64,000 nt of DNA from Paenibacillus sp. PL91 (GTDB lineage: Bacteria; Bacillota; Bacilli; Paenibacillales; Paenibacillaceae): the NCBI RefSeq assembly GCF_012935325.2, contig NZ_JABBYG020000003.1, forward strand, positions 434,001 through 498,000, given 5' to 3'. The notes below the pieces were generated by a model. The model saw nothing but the letters and a program-made list of their open reading frames with translations, was not told the DNA's origin and made no database searches. Shown one piece after another: positions 25,820 to 34,633 of this stretch (position 1 is its first letter; the number at the start of each line of letters is the position of its first letter). Made by a program: the position numbers and the translations under genes.

Positions 25820-26494
25820 TTATAGCCCGTTATAAAAAGTTATATCATCAATAGACAAACGAGTTGTAGGATGAGCTTCAACAGCTGCTTTGCCGATTGG
25901 CAGCATTAGAGTAGGCACGTAACGATCCGAAATATTAAAGAACTCTTTCAATTGATCTTTGTTATAGCCGCCCATTGGTACTGAATCATAGCCTTTGGCA
26001 CGCGCTGTCAGCATAATTTGCATAGCGACAAGGCCTGTGTCGAAGATAACGATATCCTTCAAGCGCTCAGCCGGCAAGGATGAATACATTTTTACCGAGT
26101 TGTTAATAAAATTGCTCGCCACTTCCTCCGTCATATAACCAGCTGCTACAGTCGCGTTATAGATCTTGTCGGACAAGGTGTACATTTCAAGATCGCCAAG
26201 CACAATGACAATCGCAGATGCATCTACAACCTGCTGTTGATTGAATGCGATTGGAAGCAGCTTTTGCTTCAGTTCTGGATCAGTGACGACAAGAAAACGC
26301 CAAGGCTGCATGTTCGAGGAGGAAGGTGCTTTTGTAGCAATTTCCAAAATCTCACGAATTTCTTCTTCCGAAATAACGAAGCTGCTATCATATTTACGGA
26401 CAGAACGACGGCTATTCAGTACGTCGAAAAAAGCAGCCTCTGAGCTTTTATTCGTTTGAACTTGCACTTGCGAATCAATTTGAGTGGATGACAT
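25820..26494 (-). CDS. nitroreductase family protein (FMN, NAD(P)H)
   Basis: 224 residues of the nitroreductase fold: RRSVRKYDS near residue 30 and KAPSSSNMQPWRFLVV near 56 (FMN phosphate contacts), ending in a Gly-rich segment (KGYDSVPMGGY near 165). It reduces nitro compounds, quinones or related oxidants with NAD(P)H as a cytosolic dimer; the natural substrate is unknown. The ATG has GGAGGG 9 bases ahead. Preceded by three operator-like dyads and an Rrf2 regulator gene, suggesting induction by a stress signal. Confidence 0.92.
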   Translation of the reverse strand: MSSTQIDSQVQVQTNKSSEAAFFDVLNSRRSVRKYDSSFVISEEEIREILEIATKAPSSSNMQPWRFLVVTDPELKQKLLPIAFNQQQVVDASAIVIVLGDLEMYTLSDKIYNATVAAGYMTEEVASNFINNSVKMYSSLPAERLKDIVIFDTGLVAMQIMLTARAKGYDSVPMGGYNKDQLKEFFNISDRYVPTLMLPIGKAAVEAHPTTRLSIDDITFYNGL

Positions 26495-26526
26495 TTTGGT
26501 TTCCCTCCAAAGGAATATTTTTTTAT

Positions 26527-26621
26527 CTGTGTAGATCTATCCACAGTTATATTTAAAATTTTACTGTGTAAAAATCCGCACAGTTTACAACCGGATGAAC
26601 TGTACAATTTATATACACAGT
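26527..26621. promoter_or_regulatory. three operator-like dyads before nitroreductase gene
   Basis: CTGTG-N10-CACAG at 26527-26546, ACTGTG-N10-CACAGT at 26563-26584, and ACTGT-N13-ACAGT at 26599-26621. Two share identical half-sites and spacing; the third is a base longer. The likely binder is the Rrf2-type regulator encoded just upstream (inference). Confidence 0.65.
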
Positions 26622-26676
26622 ATAATTCGTGCCATTGCGTTTGTCAATTCACTTATCTTTGTTGAATTAACTTTTT

Positions 26677-27129
26677 TTATAAGGAATGGGAGAGCATTCT
26701 TTCGGCGAGCTGAGCGATCGTATACTGCTGCAGCGTTTCAATCGTTTTCTGCTCTATCTCTTGCGAAATATCAGTAAAGGCAGCTTTCATTTTCAGCTCT
26801 AAATCATGAAAGCCGATCGTATCCAGCATCCCGCTGCAGAAAGGCTCTCCGACCTTAAGCGCGATATATACTTCAGCGAGCGAGATAGTTTCAGGCGGAC
26901 GCTTCAATCTATAGCCTCCGTCGCGGCCTTCTCTCGTTTCAATGAGCTGTGCTGCCGCCAGCTTTGCAAGCACTCTGCGCAGCTGCGTCGCCTCCGACTT
27001 CAAGCAGTCCGCAATTGCAGCGCTCGGGCAAATTTCCGACTTTTGCGATAATATAACGAGCGCCTGCAGCGATAGTCCGAACCATTTGGGATGGGCGGTA
27101 CTGCTGCTTTTGTCTGCTTTCATAGTCAT
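26677..27129 (-). CDS. Rrf2 family transcriptional regulator
   Basis: 150 residues with a winged helix in the N-terminal half (ALVILSQKSEICPSAAIADCLK; VLAKLAAAQLIETREGRDGGYRL wing with the family GRxGGY motif near residue 70). Cysteines at about 34, 42 and 97 do not form the closely spaced three-Cys cluster of Fe-S members, so it is probably not IscR/NsrR-like; thiol sensing is possible. The ATG at 27129 has AAGGAG only 4 bases ahead; the ATG two codons later is better spaced. It probably represses the following nitroreductase gene through the dyads between them. Confidence 0.88.
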   Translation of the reverse strand: MTMKADKSSSTAHPKWFGLSLQALVILSQKSEICPSAAIADCLKSEATQLRRVLAKLAAAQLIETREGRDGGYRLKRPPETISLAEVYIALKVGEPFCSGMLDTIGFHDLELKMKAAFTDISQEIEQKTIETLQQYTIAQLAERMLSHSL

Positions 27130-27228
27130 CTAACTCCTTTTTGTCTGGTAGTAGGGGATGCCCATGTTATTTCTAAAGTATAAGGGCTTGCCTTGTGACA
27201 GGCAAACCCTTATTCTGGGGGATACTGT

Positions 27229-29487
27229 TTAGTTAGGCTTGCGCATAGTCAAGCTTACGCGGCCCTTCTTCTCGTCAACGCTGAGCACCCATACGGTGAC
27301 CGTATCGCCAACAGATACGACATCCATCGGACGCTTAACGAATTTATCGCTCAGCTGGGAGATATGGACGAGCCCGTCATTTTTGATGCCAATGTCAACA
27401 AAAGCACCAAAGTCAATAACGTTGCGCACCGTTCCATGAAGCTCCATCCCTGGCTTCAAATCTTCAATGTTCAGCACATCCGTATGAAAAATCGGAGGCG
27501 GAAGCTCCTCGCGAGGATCTCTTCCCGGTCTAATCAGACTGTCCATAATATCGCGCAGCGTCGGAACGCCAACTCCAAGCGTAGGCGCAACTCGGTCTGC
27601 ATCCAGCTCTGCAAGCTTCATCTTCAGCTCCTCAGAGCCCAAATGCTTAAGCGTTAAGCCTAGCTCCTTAAACAGCTTGTCTACCACATCATAGGACTCT
27701 GGATGAATAGGCGTGCTGTCGAGCGGGTTCACTGGTTCCACGATACGCAAAAAGCCGATGCTTTGCTCATACGATTTAGCGCCAAGGCGCGGCACCTTTT
27801 GGAGCTGCGCCCGCTTCACAAACCGACCGTTCTCATCGCGGTATTTGACAATGTTTTTGGCGATCGTTGCATTAATGCCCGCTACATAGGAGAGCAGCGA
27901 TGCGGATGCCGTATTAACATCAACTCCGACATGGTTAACCGCCGATTCGACTACGCCGCCAAGCGTCTCATCGAGACGTTTCTGGCTTACGTCATGCTGG
28001 TATTGGCCCACGCCGATTGCCTTCGGCTCAATCTTGACGAGCTCAGCGAGCGGGTCCTGCAGCCTGCGGGCAATCGATACTGCGCTTCGCTCTGCCACGT
28101 CAAGTGACGGAAACTCCTCCTGAGCGAGCTTGGAGGCTGAATAAACGCTTGCGCCGGCTTCATTGACAATTATATACTTCAGCTCGGGCCCGCCCGGAGC
28201 AGCCGTCTTACGCTTGCCTATCAAGGTCGCAATAAATTGCTCCGTCTCCCGGGATGCCGTACCGTTGCCGATTACGATTAATTCAACTTTGTATTTATCA
28301 ATTAGCCCGTTGATCAGCTTCTCCGCCTCTGCCACCTTGTTGTTGGGCGGGGTTGGGTAAGAAACTGCAACTTCAAGCAGCTTTCCAATATCGTCGATAA
28401 CAGCAAGCTTGCAGCCCGTACGGAATGCAGGATCAACACCAAGCACAATGTTGCCGCGAACAGGAGGCTGAAGCAGCAGGTTGCGCAGGTTTTCGGAGAA
28501 GATCGAAATCGCATGCTCCTCCGCTTTCTCCGTCAGCTCGCCGCGCACCTCGCGTTCGACGGAAGGCGAAATTAAACGCTTGTAGCAATCCTCAATAACG
28601 GCAACAAGTACATCTCGTACAGATTGGACTGTACCGTTTCTAAGCAGCTTTCGCTGAATATGTTCATGAATACGTTCCGTTGGGACGTCAAATGAAACGC
28701 GCAGCACGTCCTCTCGCTCCGCGCGGTTGATGGCAAGCACGCGATGCGGAGGCAGCTTGCGAACCGGCTCCTGGTAGCTGTAATACATATCATAGACCGT
28801 TTCTTCGGCGGCATTCTTTGCTTCTGTCTTCAAGAGCGCTTGATCAAAGGTGAATTTGCGCACCCAAGCACGAATAGAAGCATCATCTGCAATATTTTCC
28901 GCGATGATGTCCATTGCGCCGTTAAGAGCATCCTGAGCGGTCGGCACCCCTTTATCCTCATTTACATAGCTGGCAGCTTCAGCAAGCGGATCACCGCTGC
29001 GAGGCTGCGACCATAGCCATTCAGATAGAGGCTCCAGCCCTCTTTCCTTCGCGACGCTGGCGCGTGTTTTGCGCTTTTGCCGATAAGGACGGTAAAGATC
29101 CTCGATCTCCTGCAGCTTCACCGATTTATTGATATTTGCTCTCAGCTCTTCCGTCAGCTTGCCCTGCTCATCGATGAGGCGTATTACCTCGCGCTTTCGC
29201 TCTTCCAGATTGCGCATGTACTGCAGCTTCTCTTCGATCGCTCGTAAGTCATTCTCATCAAGCTCGCCGGTCATTTCCTTACGGTAACGGGCGATAAATG
29301 GTATTGTATTGCCCTCGTCAAGCAAGCTAACAGCCGATTTCACCTTCGTGATCGGAATGGAAAGCTGCGCAGCAATGCCGTTCATGATTCGCTGGCTTTC
29401 AGCCGCCTTCTGCTCTGCTGTCAGCTTTGTTTTACCCGTGCCTTCATCTGATTCCTCTGTAAAATGCTGTACCTTTATATCCGCCAA
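27229..29487 (-). CDS. tex: Tex family RNA-binding protein
   Basis: 752 residues. The N-terminal Tex helical domain (about 30-215) is followed by a YqgF-like RNase H-fold domain (IVLGVDPAFRTGCKLAVID near 350), helix-hairpin-helix motifs (about 520-590) and a C-terminal S1 domain (about 665-735; GMELHGTVRNVIDFGAFVDIG). The S1 domain binds nucleic acid; Tex affects transcription and virulence genes in other bacteria. The start is TTG at 29487 with AAGGGG 8 bases upstream. It is 21 bases downstream of the metallo-hydrolase gene, in a probable operon. Confidence 0.93.
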   Translation of the reverse strand: MADIKVQHFTEESDEGTGKTKLTAEQKAAESQRIMNGIAAQLSIPITKVKSAVSLLDEGNTIPFIARYRKEMTGELDENDLRAIEEKLQYMRNLEERKREVIRLIDEQGKLTEELRANINKSVKLQEIEDLYRPYRQKRKTRASVAKERGLEPLSEWLWSQPRSGDPLAEAASYVNEDKGVPTAQDALNGAMDIIAENIADDASIRAWVRKFTFDQALLKTEAKNAAEETVYDMYYSYQEPVRKLPPHRVLAINRAEREDVLRVSFDVPTERIHEHIQRKLLRNGTVQSVRDVLVAVIEDCYKRLISPSVEREVRGELTEKAEEHAISIFSENLRNLLLQPPVRGNIVLGVDPAFRTGCKLAVIDDIGKLLEVAVSYPTPPNNKVAEAEKLINGLIDKYKVELIVIGNGTASRETEQFIATLIGKRKTAAPGGPELKYIIVNEAGASVYSASKLAQEEFPSLDVAERSAVSIARRLQDPLAELVKIEPKAIGVGQYQHDVSQKRLDETLGGVVESAVNHVGVDVNTASASLLSYVAGINATIAKNIVKYRDENGRFVKRAQLQKVPRLGAKSYEQSIGFLRIVEPVNPLDSTPIHPESYDVVDKLFKELGLTLKHLGSEELKMKLAELDADRVAPTLGVGVPTLRDIMDSLIRPGRDPREELPPPIFHTDVLNIEDLKPGMELHGTVRNVIDFGAFVDIGIKNDGLVHISQLSDKFVKRPMDVVSVGDTVTVWVLSVDEKKGRVSLTMRKPN

Positions 29488-29508
29488 ACGTCATGCCCCT
29501 TCCTTGCA

Positions 29509-30174
29509 TCATGCTCCCGTATACGGGTTGTTCGCCATTTCAAAACCTATCGTCGTACGTCCGCCATGTCCCGGATATACAATGACATCTGGACTTAGCT
29601 TGTACAGCTTTAAGCGAATGGAATCATACAGATCCCGCTCGCGTCCGCCAGGCAAATCCGTGCGGCCAACCGACAATTTGAACAGCACATCGCCAGAGAA
29701 CAAATGGTTGCCGCACAAGAGGCTGACACTGCCGGGCGAATGGCCTGGCGTATGCATAACTCGGAAGGATAAGCCGAGCAGCTTTAAGGTTTGGCCCTCC
29801 GCAAGCGCAAACTCAGCAGCTTCCGTAGAGAGCGGCGGCGTTACATCCTGCCATCTCATCGAGCCGTTCTTGCGCGGATCGGTTAGCCAGTCCGCCTCCA
29901 AATCATGTATGTAGACCGGGCAGCCGGCTGCCTTGCGCAACTCGTCTACTCCGCCCATATGGTCAAAATGCGCATGCGTCAGCAGAATAGCTTCCACCTT
30001 TACGCCCTCAAGCCGCTCAAGCAGCTTTTTGGGATTCATGCCCGGATCGATGACGATAGCCCGTTCTGTAGGCTGCTCTCCTTCGCTCGATGCCGGTTCT
30101 GTTACTGTAATCAGATAACAATTTGTCTGCAGAGGTCCTAATGTAAAGGTTTCGATTTTCATATTTGCGCTCAT
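29509..30174 (-). CDS. MBL-fold metallo-hydrolase (YqgX/glyoxalase II-like)
   Basis: 221 residues of the metallo-beta-lactamase fold: THAHFDHMGG near residue 67 (HxHxDH zinc site), MHTPGHSPGS near 140, SGDVLF near 158 and YPGHGG near 200. Resembles YqgX-type hydroxyacylglutathione hydrolase-like proteins; in a low-GC Gram-positive the thiol may be bacillithiol (inference). It starts 7 bases after the thioredoxin-like stop; the start could be ATG 30174 or 30162. Part of the thioredoxin-like/MBL/Tex group. Confidence 0.9.
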   Translation of the reverse strand: MSANMKIETFTLGPLQTNCYLITVTEPASSEGEQPTERAIVIDPGMNPKKLLERLEGVKVEAILLTHAHFDHMGGVDELRKAAGCPVYIHDLEADWLTDPRKNGSMRWQDVTPPLSTEAAEFALAEGQTLKLLGLSFRVMHTPGHSPGSVSLLCGNHLFSGDVLFKLSVGRTDLPGGRERDLYDSIRLKLYKLSPDVIVYPGHGGRTTIGFEMANNPYTGA

Positions 30175-30181
30175 GCCCTTC

Positions 30182-30748
30182 TTAAAACGACTCCAGCAAA
30201 GTACGGAGCTCTTTAACGATTACGGATTGATATTCGGTGCCTTCACCGTAGCGCCGGCCAATCTCTTGCCTTGTAACAGCGAGGTTATCTTGATAATCTG
30301 CTGCTTCACGATCTGGATTTTGCTGTTTGAACGCAATCATCGCTTCCTGCACGTGGCTAGGACGCGGTCCCCATTGTCCAAGCACAGCACCGCCTGTATC
30401 CGCAATAATAACGACGGGAACGGAACGGCCGCCCATCGTCAGAAATTGGTCCATCGTATCGAGATGCTCTTCCATAATAAGCACTTCTGTCGGAATTCCG
30501 CTATTCTCAAGCGCCTTGAATACAACGGGAATGTTGCGAACAACGTCACCGCACCAATCTGCCATCAGAATCAGCACGCGAAGATCATCACGATTGTTCA
30601 GCGAATCGAAATATTCCTTGTCGCTCTCATCTGTCCAGACAAACTTTTCGGACCATTCGATAAACTTCTCTTTATTTTTTGTCATGCCGTCAATGAACTG
30701 CTGTGGGCTAATGCCTTTGCCGAGCTTGTCTGCTACGCTTTTGCTCAT
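30182..30748 (-). CDS. thioredoxin-like fold protein
   Basis: 188 residues. A thioredoxin-like core starts near residue 60 (VLILMADWCGDVVRN), and GGRSVPVVIIAD supplies the cis-Pro region. The usual CxxC is WCGD, with only the first cysteine, so it is not a standard disulfide oxidoreductase; it may act as a monothiol or bacilliredoxin-like protein. The ATG at 30748 is chosen because GAGGG lies 6 bases upstream; an in-frame ATG at 30769 would contain that site. First gene of the group with the MBL hydrolase and Tex. Confidence 0.85.
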   Translation of the reverse strand: MSKSVADKLGKGISPQQFIDGMTKNKEKFIEWSEKFVWTDESDKEYFDSLNNRDDLRVLILMADWCGDVVRNIPVVFKALENSGIPTEVLIMEEHLDTMDQFLTMGGRSVPVVIIADTGGAVLGQWGPRPSHVQEAMIAFKQQNPDREAADYQDNLAVTRQEIGRRYGEGTEYQSVIVKELRTLLESF

Positions 30749-30809
30749 AAGAATCCCTCTTTCATCCATTTAATGGTTAATGATTCATTCTGCTTCCTTC
30801 ACTATTCCA

Positions 30810-31430
30810 TTATACCGACTTCCCGCGTGAGCGCACAAATTTGAAAAGAACATATACGATCAGAAGCGCTATTGCAATTAAGATGGCTGGCTGTACATAT
30901 GGCGCAGCTTTCTCGTCGATTTTATCCCAGTTCTCGCCAAGAGATTTGCCTAAGTAAACAAATAAAATGGACCAAGGCAGCGAAGCAAGCGCTGTGAGTA
31001 GTGTAAATAATCCAAAGTTCATACGTGCCATACCGGCTGGAATCGAAATAACTTGTCTCATTACTGGTACGAAGCGTGCTGTAAACACGATACCCGCACC
31101 ATACTTGTTGAACCATCTCTCCGAAATGTCGACATGCTTTTGCTTGATTTTAATATACTTGCCATACTTCTCAACAATTGGACGTCCGCCGTATCGACCG
31201 ATCCAATAAAGGATCCAGTTTTGCCCGATTGCGCCAAGCGTACCGAATAAAACAGCACCCCAGAAGGAAATATCTCCTTTCCATACGAGATATCCTCCAT
31301 AGCCTAATACAATTTCACTTGGAATAACTTCAATTAATAGTCCGATCAAAATACCAAAATACCCTAAGCTCTCCACCCATTTCAGTACGCCATCCAAAAG
31401 TTCATGAATCAAATCCATTTCTGCTCTCAA
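30810..31430 (-). CDS. DedA family membrane protein
   Basis: 206 residues with about five membrane segments and the DedA/SNARE-associated signatures EVIPSEIVLGYGGYL (near residue 34) and FTARFVPVMRQVISIPAGMARM (near 115), with the conserved Glu and Arg residues. DedA proteins include flippases for undecaprenyl phosphate or phosphatidylethanolamine. The start is ambiguous: TTG at 31430 is close to GGAAGG; ATG at 31418 is farther. Divergent from the cupredoxin gene. Confidence 0.9.
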   Translation of the reverse strand: MRAEMDLIHELLDGVLKWVESLGYFGILIGLLIEVIPSEIVLGYGGYLVWKGDISFWGAVLFGTLGAIGQNWILYWIGRYGGRPIVEKYGKYIKIKQKHVDISERWFNKYGAGIVFTARFVPVMRQVISIPAGMARMNFGLFTLLTALASLPWSILFVYLGKSLGENWDKIDEKAAPYVQPAILIAIALLIVYVLFKFVRSRGKSV

Positions 31431-31586
31431 TCCGCCTTCCTTGATAAAAATGAAACATTTGCTTGCAATTCCAGCACTGAAGCTATTCTAACATACGTTA
31501 CAGACAGCCTTCCACTTTTGTCATGTGCTGACAAGCCCATGCATAGACTAGCCTTAAATGATACGAAAAGTTGAGGTGATCGTTTC

Positions 31587-32033
31587 ATGTCCAAAGAATT
31601 TATCGTAAGCAAACGACAAATTCAATTGTTCATCGTAGTAGCTGCACTGATCATTTTAACCGGCGTTTACTTGAGCTGGAACCAATCGCGAACGGTTAGC
31701 GGACAGGCTGCCGAGGCACGAGTCATCCAGCTCGTGACCGGCGAATACAAAACACAAACCGCCGACGGCAAGGAGCTTGAAGTGTATGTCTGGCATCCAG
31801 GCACTGTGCACGTAAACAAAGGCGAGTCGATTGAGCTGCAAATTAGCGGCGTCAACGGGAACAGCCACCCGTTTGTCGTTGAAGGGCTGGGCATTCGGGG
31901 CGAAGTGACAAAGGGCAAAACAACGGTTGTCCGATTCACGGCCGATAAAGAAGGCACCTATCCGATTCAATGCTTGACCCATACCGATATGCGCCATGGC
32001 GGCCCTATGGTCGGTTATATCGTGGTGCAATAA
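31587..32033 (+). CDS. membrane-anchored cupredoxin
   Basis: 148 residues. One N-terminal membrane helix (about 11-30) is followed by an extracytoplasmic cupredoxin domain. Likely copper ligands are His94 (NSHPF) and the cluster Cys129, His132, His137 and Met141 (CLTHTDMRHGGPM). Electron transfer or copper binding outside the membrane is likely; the partner is unknown. The ATG has TGAGGTG 7 bases upstream. Confidence 0.88.
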   Translation: MSKEFIVSKRQIQLFIVVAALIILTGVYLSWNQSRTVSGQAAEARVIQLVTGEYKTQTADGKELEVYVWHPGTVHVNKGESIELQISGVNGNSHPFVVEGLGIRGEVTKGKTTVVRFTADKEGTYPIQCLTHTDMRHGGPMVGYIVVQ

Positions 32034-32112
32034 CGCTTAACTGTTAATTGAGTGACAGTGACCTCCTTCTCCCCAGGCGCATACATATGGGATAGAGAGG
32101 AGTCGGTCTACA

Positions 32113-32424
32113 ATGAAAGCCAACACGCCTAAGCATGACGCCGGCTATCCGACCGCGCGAAAATTCCGCAGAGCCTGCAGCAAAGAGCTTTATCGTACCG
32201 TTAAGCGAATGAAGCTGTGGATATCGAAGGAAAAAATGGAGCAAGCTGAAGAGCTCTATTTTAAGAAGGTTATTTTAAATCTTACCTGGATCGTCGAAAA
32301 TCAGAGCAACCGCAAGGTCCAATCCGATTGGTGGGATGAGAATGTCAGCGCTGAGATTGCGGAGCTATGGGAAGTTGATCGCGCCCGGCTATGTGCTGCC
32401 TTTCGTGACGCGTACGGCGGATAA
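32113..32424 (+). CDS. uncharacterised 103-residue basic protein
   Basis: Not recognised with certainty. Soluble, basic at the N-terminus (TARKFRRACSKELYRTVKRMK), helical, with conserved-looking WWDENVSAEIAELWEVDR in the C-terminal half. GAGAGGAG lies about 10 bases before the ATG. Similar short proteins are common in Paenibacillus as I recall, without a secure function. Confidence 0.6.
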   Translation: MKANTPKHDAGYPTARKFRRACSKELYRTVKRMKLWISKEKMEQAEELYFKKVILNLTWIVENQSNRKVQSDWWDENVSAEIAELWEVDRARLCAAFRDAYGG

Positions 32425-32433
32425 GGCCGAATA

Positions 32434-32487
32434 TACAAATGAAAGAGGCTACCCCGCCAAATACGGGATAGCCTCTTGTCATTTGTA
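32434..32487. terminator. long inverted repeat, likely bidirectional terminator
   Basis: TACAAATGA...AGAGGCTA...CCCG pairs with CGGG...TAGCCTCT...TCATTTGTA around a short loop. It lies between converging genes (stops at 32424 and 32507). It lacks a long T run, so efficiency is uncertain. Confidence 0.6.
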
Positions 32488-32506
32488 CCTACTGTAAAAT
32501 GAAAGG

Positions 32507-32692
32507 TTACGTACTGACTTCCTTCAATCGTTCGCAAGATACCGTCTTTGTATTTACCGGGTTGTTCCCAACCATTACGGTCGCCATCCCATTTGTTTCG
32601 TCCACATTTTCGATCCAGACCGAATCCTCGTCAAGTTGAACCAAAAAGGTCTGCTCCGACTCATAAATTTGCATTGCGCGCGCTGTATCCAT
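32507..32692 (-). CDS. sspH: H-type small acid-soluble spore protein
   Basis: 61 residues: MDTARAMQIYESEQTFLVQL, then VWIENVDETNGMATV and a short C-terminal segment, matching the SspH-type minor SASP pattern (RAxQIxxS, VWIxxxxExxxxAxV). In Bacillus these accumulate in the spore core and do not belong to the alpha/beta DNA-binding SASPs. The ATG has GGAGGG 9 bases upstream. Together with CmpA it supports a spore-former. Confidence 0.82.
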   Translation of the reverse strand: MDTARAMQIYESEQTFLVQLDEDSVWIENVDETNGMATVMVGNNPVNTKTVSCERLKEVST

Positions 32693-32747
32693 TTAACCAA
32701 TCCCTCCCTTCTGCCTTTTATTGTATTCCCTGTTTGAATAACTTCTG

Positions 32748-32930
32748 TTACTTTGATTCCCGCTCCATCGTATCGGTAGTCGACTCGTCGATCAGACCGT
32801 TTTGCAGCGTAACGTTGCCGCCGCCGAGGCCTTCATTTACCATCCTGTCGATATCCATAAAATAATCATCCCGGCCCTCATGCTTCGGCTCTGCTGTTGC
32901 TTGCTTTTCGTCATTATTCGTATCAGTCAC
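32748..32930 (-). CDS. uncharacterised 60-residue protein
   Basis: Not recognised. Short, hydrophilic and acidic, with a small conserved-looking stretch (DIDRMVNEGLGGGNVTLQNG). The start is taken as GTG at 32930 because GGGAGGG lies 7 bases ahead; a longer open frame back to 33011 would lack a ribosome site and consist of His/Ala/Gln-rich sequence. Lies between sspH and the cardiolipin synthase gene. Confidence 0.5.
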   Translation of the reverse strand: MTDTNNDEKQATAEPKHEGRDDYFMDIDRMVNEGLGGGNVTLQNGLIDESTTDTMERESK

Positions 32931-33052
32931 TGTAGAACCCTCCCATAAGTTTTGCGCATGCATGGCGGCTTGCGCATGCATGCGCTGCGTCGGCTCGCTG
33001 CTCTGAGCCACTACGAAAAATATGCCCGAAATGGCTTTGAGCCATGCATCCG

Positions 33053-34483
33053 TCAGAGCAGCGGAGAGAGCATATGAAGCAGAGATTCTGCTGCCTTTTG
33101 CCCCCTTGGACGATTTAGGAAGGAGTGGCGCTCCAGTTCCCTACTATTCCGAATATCCTCCATAAAATCAGCCTCTAGTCGATTAATCGTCCCTTCATCA
33201 AAAAGCACCGCATTGAGTTCAAAGTTGCTAAGCAAGCTTCGCATATCGACATTCGCTGTACCAACAGTTGCCAGCATGCGATCAACGATCATCACCTTCG
33301 CGTGAACGAAGCCCTTCTCATAACGATAAACTTTAACCCCCGCATCCAGCATAGACTGGATATACGATAAGGTTGCCAATAGCACGAGCTTTGAGTCTGC
33401 TATGCCAGGAATGATCAGCCTAACATCTACGCCGCTGAGAGCCGCCGTTCTGAGTGCCATCACAAGACTAGGATCTGGAATAAAGTAGGGGGTCGTAATA
33501 AAAATTCGCGAGCTTGCTGCGGTAATTGCGGCAAACATAACCTCTATGATTTCATGGTTATGCTGACCCGGCTTGCTTGGCACAATTAGAACACGCTCGT
33601 CCCCTTCGCAATTGTGGTGCGGCATATATACTTCGCTATCAAGCTCTTCTTTCGCAGCAAACGCCCAATCGTTCATGAATAGCTCCTGCAGGTAGTAAAC
33701 CGAGTCCCCCTTCAATTGCATATGGGTGTCACGCCAAAAGCCCAGCTTTGGGTCCTTACCTAAATATTCATCACCGATATTGATGCCCCCGATAAATCCT
33801 ACCTTTCCATCAACAACGACGATTTTGCGATGATTGCGATAATTTAATTTCCTGTCATAAAAGGCGATACGAGGCGGAAGAAAGCAGCTTGCCCTAACGC
33901 CTGCAAGTCGCAGCTCATTAAGATAGGCTTCTCCTAAATGCAAGCTGCCTATCCCATCATATACGACGCGAACCTCTACACCCTCTCGGGCTTTGCGCGT
34001 AAGCACCCGCAAAAAACGCGAGCCGATTTCATCATCACGAATTGTGTAATAATCCATATGTATATGATGGCTCGCTTGATCAAGCTGCTCCAATATCGCT
34101 TCATAGGTGTCCCGGGCATTCGTTAATACAATAGCTTGATTGTTGCGAGTAATCGGAAAATTGACTAGTCCAGTTAGCATGGCATACAGCTTGTCTTGTT
34201 CCTCTAGCTGCTTGTTCCCCATGTCCTTTGCCCCATACACCTTTTCAGACATTTGGTTCGCGCTGCGTATAGCCTCTTGCTTGAATCGTTCTATGCGCCT
34301 GCGTCTTGTGAAATCTTTCCCAAGAATAAGATAGGCTATAAAGCCTACAAAAGGGCATGCAAAAACAATCAGCAGCCATGCCGTCAGCTGCGTCGGCCTG
34401 TGATGCTCCATAATAAAAACGGCAGCTAATTGGACGATATAAACAACAAGCACTGCTATCAGCCAAATGCACCACGTAGTCAT
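33053..34483 (-). CDS. cls: cardiolipin synthase
   Basis: 476 residues. Two N-terminal membrane helices (PLDc_N domain) are followed by two phospholipase-D-type catalytic motifs: HRKIVVVDGKVGFIGG near residue 217 and HAKVMIVDRMLATVGTAN near 395. It condenses two phosphatidylglycerol molecules into cardiolipin at the membrane. The ATG at 34483 is preferred (AGAGGTG about 9-10 bases ahead) over an in-frame GTG at 34495, which overlaps the site. Confidence 0.95.
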   Translation of the reverse strand: MTTWCIWLIAVLVVYIVQLAAVFIMEHHRPTQLTAWLLIVFACPFVGFIAYLILGKDFTRRRRIERFKQEAIRSANQMSEKVYGAKDMGNKQLEEQDKLYAMLTGLVNFPITRNNQAIVLTNARDTYEAILEQLDQASHHIHMDYYTIRDDEIGSRFLRVLTRKAREGVEVRVVYDGIGSLHLGEAYLNELRLAGVRASCFLPPRIAFYDRKLNYRNHRKIVVVDGKVGFIGGINIGDEYLGKDPKLGFWRDTHMQLKGDSVYYLQELFMNDWAFAAKEELDSEVYMPHHNCEGDERVLIVPSKPGQHNHEIIEVMFAAITAASSRIFITTPYFIPDPSLVMALRTAALSGVDVRLIIPGIADSKLVLLATLSYIQSMLDAGVKVYRYEKGFVHAKVMIVDRMLATVGTANVDMRSLLSNFELNAVLFDEGTINRLEADFMEDIRNSRELERHSFLNRPRGQKAAESLLHMLSPLL

Positions 34484-34574
34484 AAAAAAGAACACCTCTT
34501 TTCTTCTTGCCGACAGGCCGCTGACAAGTGTCTCTAGTTTGAGCGCAGTGTATGAAACGTATACTTGCTGAACA

Positions 34575-34613
34575 TAAAAAGCCCATCCGATGATCGAACA
34601 TCGGATAGGCTTT
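34575..34613 (-). terminator. terminator at the end of the glycan locus
   Basis: 15-bp stem (34578-34592 with 34599-34613, one G-T pair), 6-base loop, T-rich tail on the minus strand (A run 34576-34580). Confidence 0.88.
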
Positions 34614-34633
34614 GAAACTGCATAACGATTGGA

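Noticed and set aside
27180..27213. Hairpin after tex as a strong terminator
   Set aside because: The stem is good, but the minus strand beyond it has no real T run, so it was left out as a feature.
32931..33011. N-terminal extension of the 60-residue gene from a GTG at 33011
   Set aside because: It lacks a ribosome site and encodes low-complexity His/Ala/Gln sequence, whereas GGGAGGG is correctly placed for the GTG at 32930.
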